Source of the DNA: Dromiciops gliroides
Taxonomy: Eukaryota; Chordata; Mammalia; Microbiotheria; Microbiotheriidae
Assembly: GCF_019393635.1 (NCBI RefSeq)
Contig: NC_057862.1
Span: forward strand, 676,102,314 to 676,166,313
Length of the DNA stretch: 64,000 nucleotides
Direction of reading: 5' to 3'
The stretch's first letter is position 1. Every line of letters begins with the position of its first letter. The notes beneath the pieces were generated by a model that searched no databases, was not told where the DNA came from, and saw nothing but the letters and a program-made list of their open reading frames with translations. Positions 56,401 through 64,000 of this stretch are shown in pieces. The translations under genes and the position numbers were made by a program.

Positions 56401-59400
56401 AATTTTTTTACTTTGGTTTTAACCTATAATTCAATCAGTGTAGAGAATTTCCAACTTGGAAACACAGTCTGATGATGTGAAGGGACAACTTATCTGTGAT
56501 TAATAGTCTTGGAGAGTTGTCCAGACTAAAGAATGGAGAAGTTAAGTGACTTACTCATAGTCACATAGCCAGTATATGTTAAAGGAAGAACTTGAACCTG
56601 GGTCTTCGTGAGTCCACAGCCTCTATTCACTACTTCCCACTTCTTTATTACAGTGACTTACCATCACTCATGTTAGTTCTGTTTAGGCTGTAGGGGATAA
56701 TCTGGGAGTAGTCATTTGAAGGTTTTTCACTTCAACCATCAGAGAACTTATCTACCAAAGAGATCTATGCATATTCCCTTAAAACCCGCTTCCAAGCCTC
56801 CCTCTCTCTTCCTCTGCATGCCTCCCTCCCAGGGTCTTCCTCTGGCCCCAAAGATGGAATAGGCTTAGTCAGAGGAAGCATAGGTAGAACTGGAAAGCCA
56901 CAGGTTACTCCTTTCTGGACTGTCCCCTAGAGGGGCTGCCCTCTTCATTCCCCCCTAGCTAGGCTCTCCAACAGGAAATGAAAAGGATGGGAAGGGGTGG
57001 GTGGGATGGCACATCTAGCTACAATAGTCACCCTCTCTGTCATGCAGTCCTCCACAGCCTGGAGACCCAGTTCACTGGATTGGCCATAACAGACAACCTT
57101 CCAGACATCATCATCAGTGTGTGGGTGGACGGCCAGATCTTGTTCTCCTATGATACCCAGAGCAAGGAGTTGCTAATCAAACTAGGTTGGGCCTACCCAC
57201 CTTTGAAAAACAGGCTGATAGAGAAATTGAAAGAGCATCTGCAGCGAGGGGGAGAGAATGATTTGCGGCGTTTCTGTGCCTACTGGATGGTCTCTTACAA
57301 TGAGACTTGGGGTGAGTTTCCTCCACCAGGGTCTTCCCTCCTTCACCCTTTTCCACCTCCTAACCACCTTTTTCTGCCTTCCTCCTGTAAAGGTGTCAAG
57401 GCTTGTTCCTAGCATGTTGGCTCAAGGACCTGTGTATTCTAGTAAATTATTGAAGTGTCTCCCCCCAGAGCCCCTCAAAACACTTTTCCAATGACCCCCC
57501 CAGAAGGATCTAATCCAGCTCCTTCCCTTCCCCCACAGAGATACAAACAACCCAGGTCACGGCTTTCTGTGAGCTGGATGAGGACATCCAAGTGGACAGC
57601 CGGATGTGGGTTGCTTTTGATGGTGAGACAGTCTGCCAGTTAGATGCCCAGAGTGAGGGATGGGTAACCAAGAAGCCAGAAGTCACACGCTTCTGCAATT
57701 ATTTGGTGGACAGTGTCCAATGGGACAGGCTACTAGTAGAAGAGTGCCCGAAATTTCTGAAAATTGTCCTGGAACTCTTTCACCTAAAGGAGAATGGTAA
57801 GTCCCCAGACCCCCACACTCCCCCTCTCCAGTGGAATCACAGTCTTGCAGTTGAGAGTTGTGACTCTGGTTACCAGTCAATGGAAGAGCAGAATACAGCT
57901 GGGAACACTTAGCCTATGAGTTCCAAACAATCTCTATAGAGCTTGCTCTAAGAAGACAATGTATTTACAAGGCTAGCACTGCTATCGCTATCAAAACAAC
58001 AAATCTTTTGTGCAGATCATAGGTTCACTTAGTAGGAGAGCATAGGCAGGGATGACAAGCAAGGTTCCTTCCAAGGTTGTTGTTCAGTCATTTCAGTTGC
58101 ATCCAAGGCTCACAGGAAAGGTGACTTTTTGTTTATTGTTCAGTCATTTCAGTCATGTCCAACTCTTCATAACCCCATTTGGGGTTTTCTTGGAAGAGAT
58201 ACTAGAGTGGTTGGCCATTTCCTTCTCCAACTCATTTTACAGATGAGGAAACTGAGGCAAACAGTGTGAAGTGACTTGCCCAGGGTCATGCAGATTGTGT
58301 TATTTTATCTCTCTCTGCTCAGTTCCTAACACACTGTGTTGCATACAGGAAGTGCTTAATAGCGTTCAGTTTTTCCTAGTCATTGGTCTGTGGAAAATTT
58401 GTTTCCAGTACTCAAACTTTTGCTACCAGAAGTCCTTATTCCTTACAACCTATAAACACAGAAATGGAGCCATGATGCATCCTTGTTAAAGATAGATTCA
58501 TAGAATAAGAATGAGACAGAAAGATAAAGAAAAAGAGTCAGAGACAATGATACTACTTACATCAAGGGAATTGCTTTTTAAACTTTAAAAGACAGTATAA
58601 GTTGTTATTTTAATATAATTATAGAAGAATGTGAAGATTTAGGCAGACTGCATAGGTCTCGGATAAGGTCTGAATGCCCTTCCCTCCTGAACCCCACAAT
58701 GCATTAAGCTCTGTACTTTGGGCTTCATTAGTCTAACCTCCTGGAGACACACCTGACTCCTATGAGGGCCATTTGAGGGGAAAGGAGGCAAGGTAAGTGA
58801 AAAAGGATAGAACCAAGAGTTAAACCAATAAACATTTATTAAGCACTTGCTGTGTACCAGGGACTGTGTAAAGAGAAGCAAAACCAGTCCCTTCCCTTAT
58901 GTTCTAGTGGCAGAGACCATACAAATGATGTACATATAAGATGCAGGGATAAATAATGAGAGAATCTCAGACTGGGGAGAAGAGGAGCAGTTATACTGGG
59001 AGAGGTCAGGAAAGACCTCTTGCTGAAAGTGGAATCTGAGCTGAGTCAAATAAAACCAAGGAATCTAGGAAGTGAACATGAGGGGACAGCATCCTGGGAC
59101 ATTCCGGGCATACGAGACACCTAGTGAAAAGGCACAAAGTCTGTGGTGTGGAATATCTTATTGGAGGAAGAGCAAGAAGGCCAGTGTCACTGAATGGAGG
59201 GGTAACTCAAGGAGAATATGATATAAGACTGGAAAGATGCAAAGGTGTCTTATGTGAAGGTCTCTAAAAGCCAAACAAACGATTTTCTATTTGATCCTGG
59301 AGGTAATAGGAAAACAGTGGGTATCCAGTGACCTTTCAAAATGGTAGCCTCTCTCTCTCTTCATCTGCTCCCAGAGCCCCCTGAGGTGACTGTGTCTCGC

Positions 59401-59952
59401 CATGATGCCCCAGATGGCAGGACCACCCTCTTCTGCACAGCCAGGGGCTTCCACCCCCGCCCCATCCTGCTCCACTGGGAAAAGGATGGGCAAATGGGCG
59501 TGTGGGGAAAGGAGAGCTCCAGTGGCACCCTCCCCAATGGTGATGCCACCTTCTACCTCCAAGTCATTGTGGAGCTCCAGCCAAGGGATCCTGGAGAGGG
59601 TTATGCCTGTGTTGTAGAGCACCATGAACTAGGGGTGCCTGCCATATACCCAGGTGAGTGACTTCTTGGAAGTGTGCAGTGACCCCAAGGGCTTATTAAA
59701 GGGCTGGCAAATGGGATGTATGTGTGGAAGGCCTCTGTAGGTTACATATGTCCACATAGGTTTGCCTAAAGGTAGTTCATCGGTGTGATGAGTAAAACTA
59801 AATCACCTTACCTGCCCCCCAGTGTAGGGGGAAACTAGCTAGGATTTACTTATAAATTAGGAGCTTCAGCAACAGTTTAGGCATTAAGCATTTATTAAAG
59901 AGTAAAGAGAGAACATGAGTCTCTGAAAGTATGGGAAAACTTGGCTCAGATC

Positions 59953-59997
<45 letters not shown>

Positions 59998-62337
59998 AAG
60001 CGAGCTATCTTCACCTAGCAGATTGCACTTCCCCAAAGAGAAAGAGTCTCACTCAGTTCAACCAGAAGCTCCCTGTGGGAGAGGAAGAGGGATGGTCCCC
60101 ACACACAGCTCCAAGCTAATTAGCATTCAAGTCCATTAATTGACATGACTTGAAGGCAGTCCATGAATTGTGAGGCAACTTCCAGATGCTGGGACCCATG
60201 CTCTCTCAGCAAAGGGGGGAGGGGGTGCTGGTTCTCACATAGGCAATCATGAAGAGATACTTCTGAAATCTTGCACATCCCCCTCTAAGAGAGATGTTGA
60301 TTCCTACCTAGAGAGGAACAAGAGGAGGAGCCATGAAGCTAGGCACTCTGCTGTCCTCAGAAAGAGGGTACCAAACCTATTACATCTATCTGCCCCCCTA
60401 TATATCACTAGACTAGAAGAAATCATTTTTATATTCCAATCATTTTCCTAATCACTATCCCTAAGTTGGTGCTGAGTGCTAATTATATCCAAAGGCTGGT
60501 TCCTTCCAGTCAAGTGCTAGTTGCTCCACACACACACACACACACACAAAAAAAAAAAAATCATCACAAATAGTGAATGTTGAACATTTACATTTAGCCA
60601 AGCCTAGAGCAAAGAGAAAACAGGAGAGGTTATTCAACTTAGAATATACCAGAAAATATACAGAATGACTGAGTTCTCCCTCTGTGAGCAAAATATTTCA
60701 GCTCAACTCATAGTGTCTCCAGCATCACCCAAAAGGAAATCCCCCAAAGTCTCGGGGGATGCGAGCTGGAAATCACTTCCCAAAGTCTTTTCTCCCTATC
60801 TTTGGGTTTCTCCTCCCAAAGAAGGTTTGGAAACATGTGTGTCCTCTCTGGAAACAGAAATATCTCTTCTTTCCCAGGCTCTCATGCCAACTCCACCCTT
60901 CAGACAGGGATGTGGAATTGAATAATTATTTTCTCCACCAATGACAAGAATCTTATTCAATGCTCCAAGCTTAAACCCCAAATTACACAAATAGCATTAA
61001 AATGAACCCCGGTTCTGGGGCAGCTAGGTGGCTCAGTGGATAAAGTACTGGCCTTGGATTCAGGAGAACCTGAGTTCAAATCCAGCCTCAGACACTTGAC
61101 ACTAGCTGTGTGACCTTGGGCAAGTCACTTGACCCTCATTGCTCCACAAAATTTTTTTTTTTAAATGAATCCCGGTTCCCTTTTGAAAATGACGAGATAG
61201 TTGGGAAAACCTTGTTAATGGTCTCAGATTTGCTACTGAAAGACAGAGGGGCTCATAGGGCAGAATGCCTCCAAGTTCCCATTGGAGACAGTCCCATGGA
61301 GGAGACTCCACCCACTTTTGTGTCTATTGCCTCTTGCTTCCCTGCAGCACCCAGGAAAGTCACCAGAAGAAAGTCGTGGGAACTGTCTCTCGGTATCTCA
61401 GCCACTACCATCCTGCTCCTGATCTTAGCTGTGGCCGTCATCATATGGAGGAAAAGAGATGCATGGGGTAGGAACAAGTTAGATAAAGAAAGAAGCGGGA
61501 AGGGCAGATCCAAGGTAAAAAGGAAGTGTTGTTTCCAACAGCAATCCAAGGTGATATTTCAGGGACACTTTTTTGCTGGGGGCAGGGGGCAGTCAGCCAT
61601 AAGCATCCCTGTGCTGGACACTGTGGGGAAAGGTCAAATGCAGAGGACCACCAGTTTCTTACCAGTCCTAGGGTGTGATGGAAAAGAGACACCTCCATCC
61701 TTGTCTTGTGGGGAAGAAGAGACTGCTCTAGGCTATGAGGAGCCCCTGTTCTTCACCCACAGGGAGATTCCAACATTATGATTGCTAGACTGGGGAAATT
61801 CCCACAGGGCATCATGTGCCACGGTCCTCAACATTAAATACAAGGCTATCTCTACATCTTTCCCTAGACAAGAAAAGGTATTTTTCTATGGTTCTCCATA
61901 TCTTTCTCTATAATTCTCTCTATCTATTCCATAGGCCACAGGACCCAGGAACAGCACACAGAAGAAGGTAAGGCACATGGAGTGAGAAGGGCCAAGGGAA
62001 GAAAGCACCAGAACTGTATTTCAGGAGGTTCATTGAGGAAAGGGACATAGGGATGTGGAGCAAGGGAGAGGGAGAAGAGTATCCAGAAGGAATTCCAGAG
62101 TCTTGGTCTCTTCCCTATTTTCAACTGCTGGCAATAGATACTGGGGAGATAAGAGGATTCTAAGCATCTAAGAATTTGAAATATTCCAAACATCTCTTTC
62201 CACAATGATGTCAACATTAGAAGCATCTCCTCCTTCTTCCTTCTCTTCCTTTCCCCATTTCTCTTCTCCTTTTTTTCTTTCCCCTCTGCCATGCACAAGT
62301 TAGGGAGTCCCCCAAACTCCAGGGAGGGTATACTTGA
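53359..62337 (+). CDS. MHC class I-like heavy chain gene 2 (probable UT family)
   Basis: Type I membrane glycoprotein, paralogue of gene 1. Exons: 53359-53440, 57048-57311, 57539-57796, 59375-59653, 61348-61467, 61935-61967, 62300-62337; 357 residues. Order: signal peptide (1-27), alpha1 (28-115), alpha2 (116-201), Ig-like alpha3 (202-294), transmembrane exon (295-334, core ISATTILLLILAVAVIIW), short tail. All junctions are phase 1. Alpha2 cysteines (FCELDED, EECPKFL; 59 apart) and alpha3 cysteines (LFCTARGF, YACVVEH) are kept. The sequon in SYNETWG aligns with class I YYNQSEA, so Asn86 and Tyr85 are kept but Tyr84 is Ser; Tyr171 is Val. Extra unpaired-looking cysteines lie in alpha1 (RRFCAYW) and alpha2 (TVCQLDA, RFCNYL). 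Peptide presentation looks unlikely; the ligand or partner is unknown. The last exon is the weakest part. Confidence 0.88.
53600..53815 (+). mobile_element. Old repeat and MIR tail in intron 1
   Basis: AGCAAGCATTTATTAATAAC, CCTAAGTACTGAGGATACAAAG, GTCCCTGCCTTGTAGGAGG (20283 family), then GGATTTGAACTCAAGTCTTCC and CACCTGGCTGCCC. Confidence 0.65.
53897..54304 (+). repeat. Pyrimidine tandem repeat (CTGTCT/CTCTGT units)
   Basis: About 400 bp of TCTCTGTC-type units with rare interruptions, on the pyrimidine strand with respect to gene 2. Long open frames in several registers on both strands come from the repeat and are not genes. Confidence 0.92.
54305..54849. other. Gene 2 intron 1, unassigned part
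   Basis: No exon or repeat recognised. Confidence 0.35.
54850..54999 (+). mobile_element. WSINE1-type SINE
   Basis: Near-consensus; target duplication AAAATTATATGACC (54836; after the tail, A-run merged). Confidence 0.93.
55130..55285 (+). mobile_element. MIR-like SINE
   Basis: AGTGACTTACCCAGGGTCACAC, CAAGTAAGTGTCTGCAGC. Confidence 0.65.
55371..55519 (+). mobile_element. WSINE1-type SINE
   Basis: GGAAGCTAGGTGGTGCAG head; GAAGAAGAAG in the tail. Confidence 0.9.
55622..55848 (+). mobile_element. MAR1-like CORE-SINE
   Basis: TTGGTGACCCCATTTTCTTGG, CATTTCCTTCTCCAGCTC, ACAGATGAAGAAATTGAGGC, GCCACCTATCTGCCC. Confidence 0.8.
55849..56185 (+). mobile_element. Two worn MIR-like SINEs
   Basis: GGGTTTGAATCCTAGCTCTG, GGGCAAATTACTCATCTCC; then CCCATTTTACAGAGGAGAAAAC from about 56060. 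Confidence 0.65.
56205..56355 (+). mobile_element. WSINE1-type SINE
   Basis: Complete; ATGAGTTCATGCA / TTAGTTCATGCA on the two sides. Confidence 0.92.
56356..57047. other. End of gene 2 intron 1
   Basis: A worn MIR-like stretch at about 56510-56635. From about 56890 it aligns with gene 1 intron 1 just before exon 2. Confidence 0.5.
57048..57311 (+). CDS. Gene 2 exon 2, alpha1 domain
   Basis: 264 nt; acceptor TGTCATGCAG, donor GGTGAGT. VLHSLETQFTGLA, then IISVWVDGQILFSYDTQSK, which is plainly the class I alpha1 sheet (compare VGYVDDTQFVRFDSD). It ends YWMVSYNETW. Confidence 0.92.
57539..57796 (+). CDS. Gene 2 exon 3, alpha2 domain
   Basis: 258 nt; acceptor CCCCACAG, donor GGTAAG. IQTTQVTAFCELDEDIQVD, VAFDGETVCQLDAQSEGW matches the class I AFDGxDFIxLDxxxxxW strand. 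It ends CPKFLKIVLELFHLKEN. Confidence 0.92.
57797..58820. other. Gene 2 intron 3, first part
   Basis: A MAR1-like SINE lies at about 58078-58295 (TCATGTCCAACTCTTCATAAC, TTTGGGGTTTTCTTGGAAGAG). The rest is unassigned. Confidence 0.5.
58825..59340 (+). mobile_element. Old interspersed repeat ending at exon 4
   Basis: AAACATTTATTAAGCACTTGC, GTACCAGGGACTGTG, AGGCCAGTGTCACTG, AAGCCAAACAAACGATTTTC, TTTGATCCTGGAGGTAATAGG: same family as 20283 and 62410. It stops about 35 bp before the exon 4 acceptor. Confidence 0.65.
59375..59653 (+). CDS. Gene 2 exon 4, Ig-like alpha3 domain
   Basis: 279 nt, same length as gene 1; acceptor CTGCTCCCAG, donor GGTGAGT. PPEVTVSRHDAPDG, LFCTARGFHPRPILLHW, TLPNGDATFYLQV, YACVVEHHEL. 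The most conserved exon between the two genes; the CD8 loop region is replaced, as in gene 1. Confidence 0.94.
59823..60239 (-). mobile_element. Solo LTR related to elements A/B, in gene 2 intron 4
   Basis: Antisense: TGTAGGGGGAAACTAGCTAGG at the left, GGTTCTCACA at the right. Shares CATTTATTAAAGAG, CACACACAGCTCCAAGCTAATT with the solo LTR at 1460. A (GA)n tract lies at 59955-59997. Diverged fossil. Confidence 0.72.
60240..61016. other. Gene 2 intron 4, unassigned part
   Basis: A short (CA)n at about 60528-60548; otherwise nothing recognised. Confidence 0.35.
61017..61162 (+). mobile_element. WSINE1-type SINE
   Basis: GGGGCAGCTAGGTGGCTCAG head; ATGAACCCCGGTTC / ATGAATCCCGGTTC target duplication. 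Confidence 0.93.
61348..61467 (+). CDS. Gene 2 exon 5, connecting peptide and transmembrane
   Basis: 120 nt; APRKVTRRKSWELSLG, then a hydrophobic helix and the WRKRDAW stop-transfer. Acceptor CTTCCCTGCAG, donor GGTAGG. Confidence 0.92.
61468..61934. other. Gene 2 intron 5
   Basis: 467 bp. If intron 5 is retained, the frame stays open after exon 5 for about 100 codons, to a stop near 61779; this is the cause of the long open stretch here. Confidence 0.45.
61935..61967 (+). CDS. Gene 2 exon 6, cytoplasmic
   Basis: 33 nt encoding GHRTQEQHTEE; acceptor CTATTCCATAG, donor GGTAAGG. Pairs with gene 1 exon 6. Confidence 0.82.
62300..62337 (+). CDS. Gene 2 last exon, tail and stop (tentative)
   Basis: A ~60-nt pyrimidine tract and CATGCACAAG precede a phase 1 frame VRESPKLQGGYT and TGA (62335-62337). 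No AATAAA close by, and no likeness to the gene 1 tail, so another exon further on is possible. Confidence 0.4.
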
Positions 62338-62706
62338 TTAAAATTCACTCCATTTCATGCCTCACATTACAAAAAGTCATCAACTCTACATAGGTCAAAG
62401 ATGAAAGGAAGTCAAGTCAACCAAGATTTATTAAGCACCTACTATGCGCCGGTCACTGGGACCAAAAAAGAAAGGCAAAAATAATCTCTGGCCTCAATGA
62501 GCTTGCATTCTCATGGGGAAAACACCATTCAAACAACTACATACAAACAATATTTCATACAGTGACAGACTCAATAAATTGGAGATAATCTCAGAAGGAA
62601 GGCTCTAGGATATTTTTTTTTTTTTTTTGCAAAAAGGTGTGACTTGAGCTGAGACTTGAAGGAAGCAAGAGAAGCCAGAAGGCAGGGACAAGAAGGGCCA
62701 GCCCCC

Positions 62707-62879
62707 CTTTTCTTTTTTTCTTTTTTTCTTTTTTTTTTTTTTAGTGAGGCAATTGGGATTAAGTGGCTTGCCCAGGGTCACACAGCTAGTAAGTGTTAAG
62801 TGTCTGAGGCTGGGTTTGAACCCAGGTACTCCTGACTCCAGGGCCAGTGCTCTATCCACTGCACCACCTAGCTGCCCCC
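62707..62879 (-). mobile_element. WSINE1-type SINE
   Basis: Antisense; target duplication AGCCCCCCTTTTCT. Confidence 0.92.
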
Positions 62880-63021
62880 TCAGCCCCCCTTTTCTAGGAG
62901 ACACCCAGTGAAAATGCTTGGAGTCACAAAGTGTCCTGGGTGAAAAACTAACGGGAGGCTAGTGTAAGCCTAATAATGAGATTAGAAGCTAGAGCACAGA
63001 GCTTTTAGAAGAGAATGGAAG

Positions 63022-63177
63022 AGGGGCAGCTAGGTGGCGCAGTGGATAGAGCACTGGCTCTGGAGTCAGGAGTACCTGAGTTCAAATCCGGCCTCAGACA
63101 CCTAACACTTACTAGCTGTGTGACCCTGGGCAAGTCACTTGACCCCAATTGCCTCACTTAAAAAAAAAAAAAAAAAG
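63022..63177 (+). mobile_element. WSINE1-type SINE
   Basis: Complete; AGAAGAGAATGGA on both sides. Confidence 0.93.
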
Positions 63178-63430
63178 AAGAGAATGGATGGAAAAGAGGT
63201 TGAGCCCTGATTGTAGAAGGCCTTCTCAAAGAACTTAGTCATGAAGAGAATGAGAGCTAGAGGAAAAGCTAGCAAGGATGGCTAGAACAAGTGAAGGCTT
63301 TTGAGCATGAAGGAGACATGGGCATGTTTGTAGACATCAAGGAAGTAGCCAAGAGACTGGGAGAGATTGAAGGTTAGTGACAGCAGCAATCATCTCCACT
63401 GGAGATGACAGGATGGAATGGGATCATTTG

Positions 63431-64000
63431 TGCTTATAAAAGGGTTTGCTTTGGTAAGGAGAACATGTGCCTCTTCCTATGAGATAGGGGTAAAGGAGGA
63501 GGTAATAGGGGAAGACATATTAGTGATGAGATTAGGAGGAGAGAATAAGAAGAGTTTTTAGTAAACGACCTCAGATTTTTCAATGAAATATGAGGCAAAC
63601 TGAGCAGGTTGAGGAAAAAAGGACTCATAGGAGGTTTAAAGATTATTTTAAAAGTTTGGAAAGTCAGTCTTGAGTAGCAGAGGGACTCAATTAGAAAGGT
63701 ATTGAAGGATTGCCTCATTTCAGTGAGGCCCAGTTGAAATTACATAATATAAATTTGTAGACCACCTGTCAGCACAGTTTCTTGATTTTCTCCTGCCAAA
63801 AAAAATTTTTTATTTAAAGAAAAACCTTAAAGAAAACAGAATAACTTATTTGTGAATGAGTGGATGTGAAAGAATGACTAAAAAGCTCCTATTCATCTTA
63901 TCCCTAGTACTATGCTAAGTGCTAGGGATAAATGTAGAAAAAGGAGATGGTTCCTGCTCTCAAGATTACACTCTAATAGGGGGAGATAATGTATATAGGA
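63431..64000. other. Right edge, nothing firm
   Basis: No exon seen. TATGCTAAGTGCTAGGGATAA near 63912 begins another copy of the old AACAAGCATTTATTAAG-type repeat. Confidence 0.4.

Larger units (their letters stand above)
62410..63430 (+). mobile_element. Old interspersed repeat with two SINEs inside
   Basis: AAGATTTATTAAGCACCTAC, CTGGCCTCAATGAGCTTGC, GACTTGAGCTGAGACTTGAAGG, GGAGGCTAGTGTAAGCC: third copy of the 20283/58825 family. Confidence 0.65.

Noticed and set aside
61110-61781. 223-codon frame over the gene 2 transmembrane exon as one exon
   Set aside because: It runs from a SINE through exon 5 into intron 5; the exon borders at 61348 and 61467 match gene 1 and give the correct phase.
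1-64000. CRISPR arrays, bacterial operons or phage genes
   Set aside because: Vertebrate repeat content and intron-bearing genes throughout; direct repeats seen are target duplications or simple repeats.

Overview
The window looks like a marsupial genome. About 30 copies of a tRNA-derived SINE of the WSINE1 type (5' GGGGCAGCTAGGTGG, 3' CTGGGCAAGTCACTTAACCC plus an A tail) lie among older MIR/MAR1-like CORE-SINEs, L2 and L1 fragments and marsupial-type LTRs. I see no SINE of the South American opossum type, so an australidelphian marsupial (dasyurid or Dromiciops-like) is my best guess. The species is inference.

The only genes I can support are two intact MHC class I-like heavy-chain genes in tandem on the + strand. 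Gene 1 spans about 23561-38064 and gene 2 about 53359-62337. Both keep the textbook class I layout: leader, alpha1, alpha2, Ig-like alpha3, transmembrane exon, a 33-nt cytoplasmic exon and a short last exon, with every junction in phase 1. Both keep the alpha2 and alpha3 cysteine pairs and the N-glycosylation site at the end of alpha1 (class I Asn86). Both lack residues that pin peptide ends in classical class I molecules, so they are non-classical. The marsupial/monotreme UT family is the likeliest home, but that needs a tree. Remnants point to a history of duplication: a dead copy of the gene 1 leader exon (24589-24669) and a decayed alpha3 exon between the genes (43651-43737). Candidate alternative tail exons of gene 1 lie at 37321-37371 and 39459-39532; the second would encode two closely spaced tyrosines.

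Layout: 1-23 kb is gene-free and repeat-rich. It holds two young, near-identical non-autonomous LTR elements in the same orientation (2090-5797 and 14307-18010), several solo LTRs, and two pairs of SINEs each stacked at one target site. Gene 1 fills 23.5-38.1 kb, with introns swollen by SINEs, an LTR-like block and a 1.96-kb composite L1-like element. The 38-53 kb spacer holds a second, shorter relative of that composite element, an oppositely oriented pair of solo LTRs, L2 and L1 fragments, the alpha3 relic and a 7SL RNA pseudogene split by a SINE. Gene 2 fills 53.4-62.3 kb, with a 0.4-kb pyrimidine tandem repeat in intron 1. The rest is old repeats. Boundaries of old repeats were placed by eye and are approximate.
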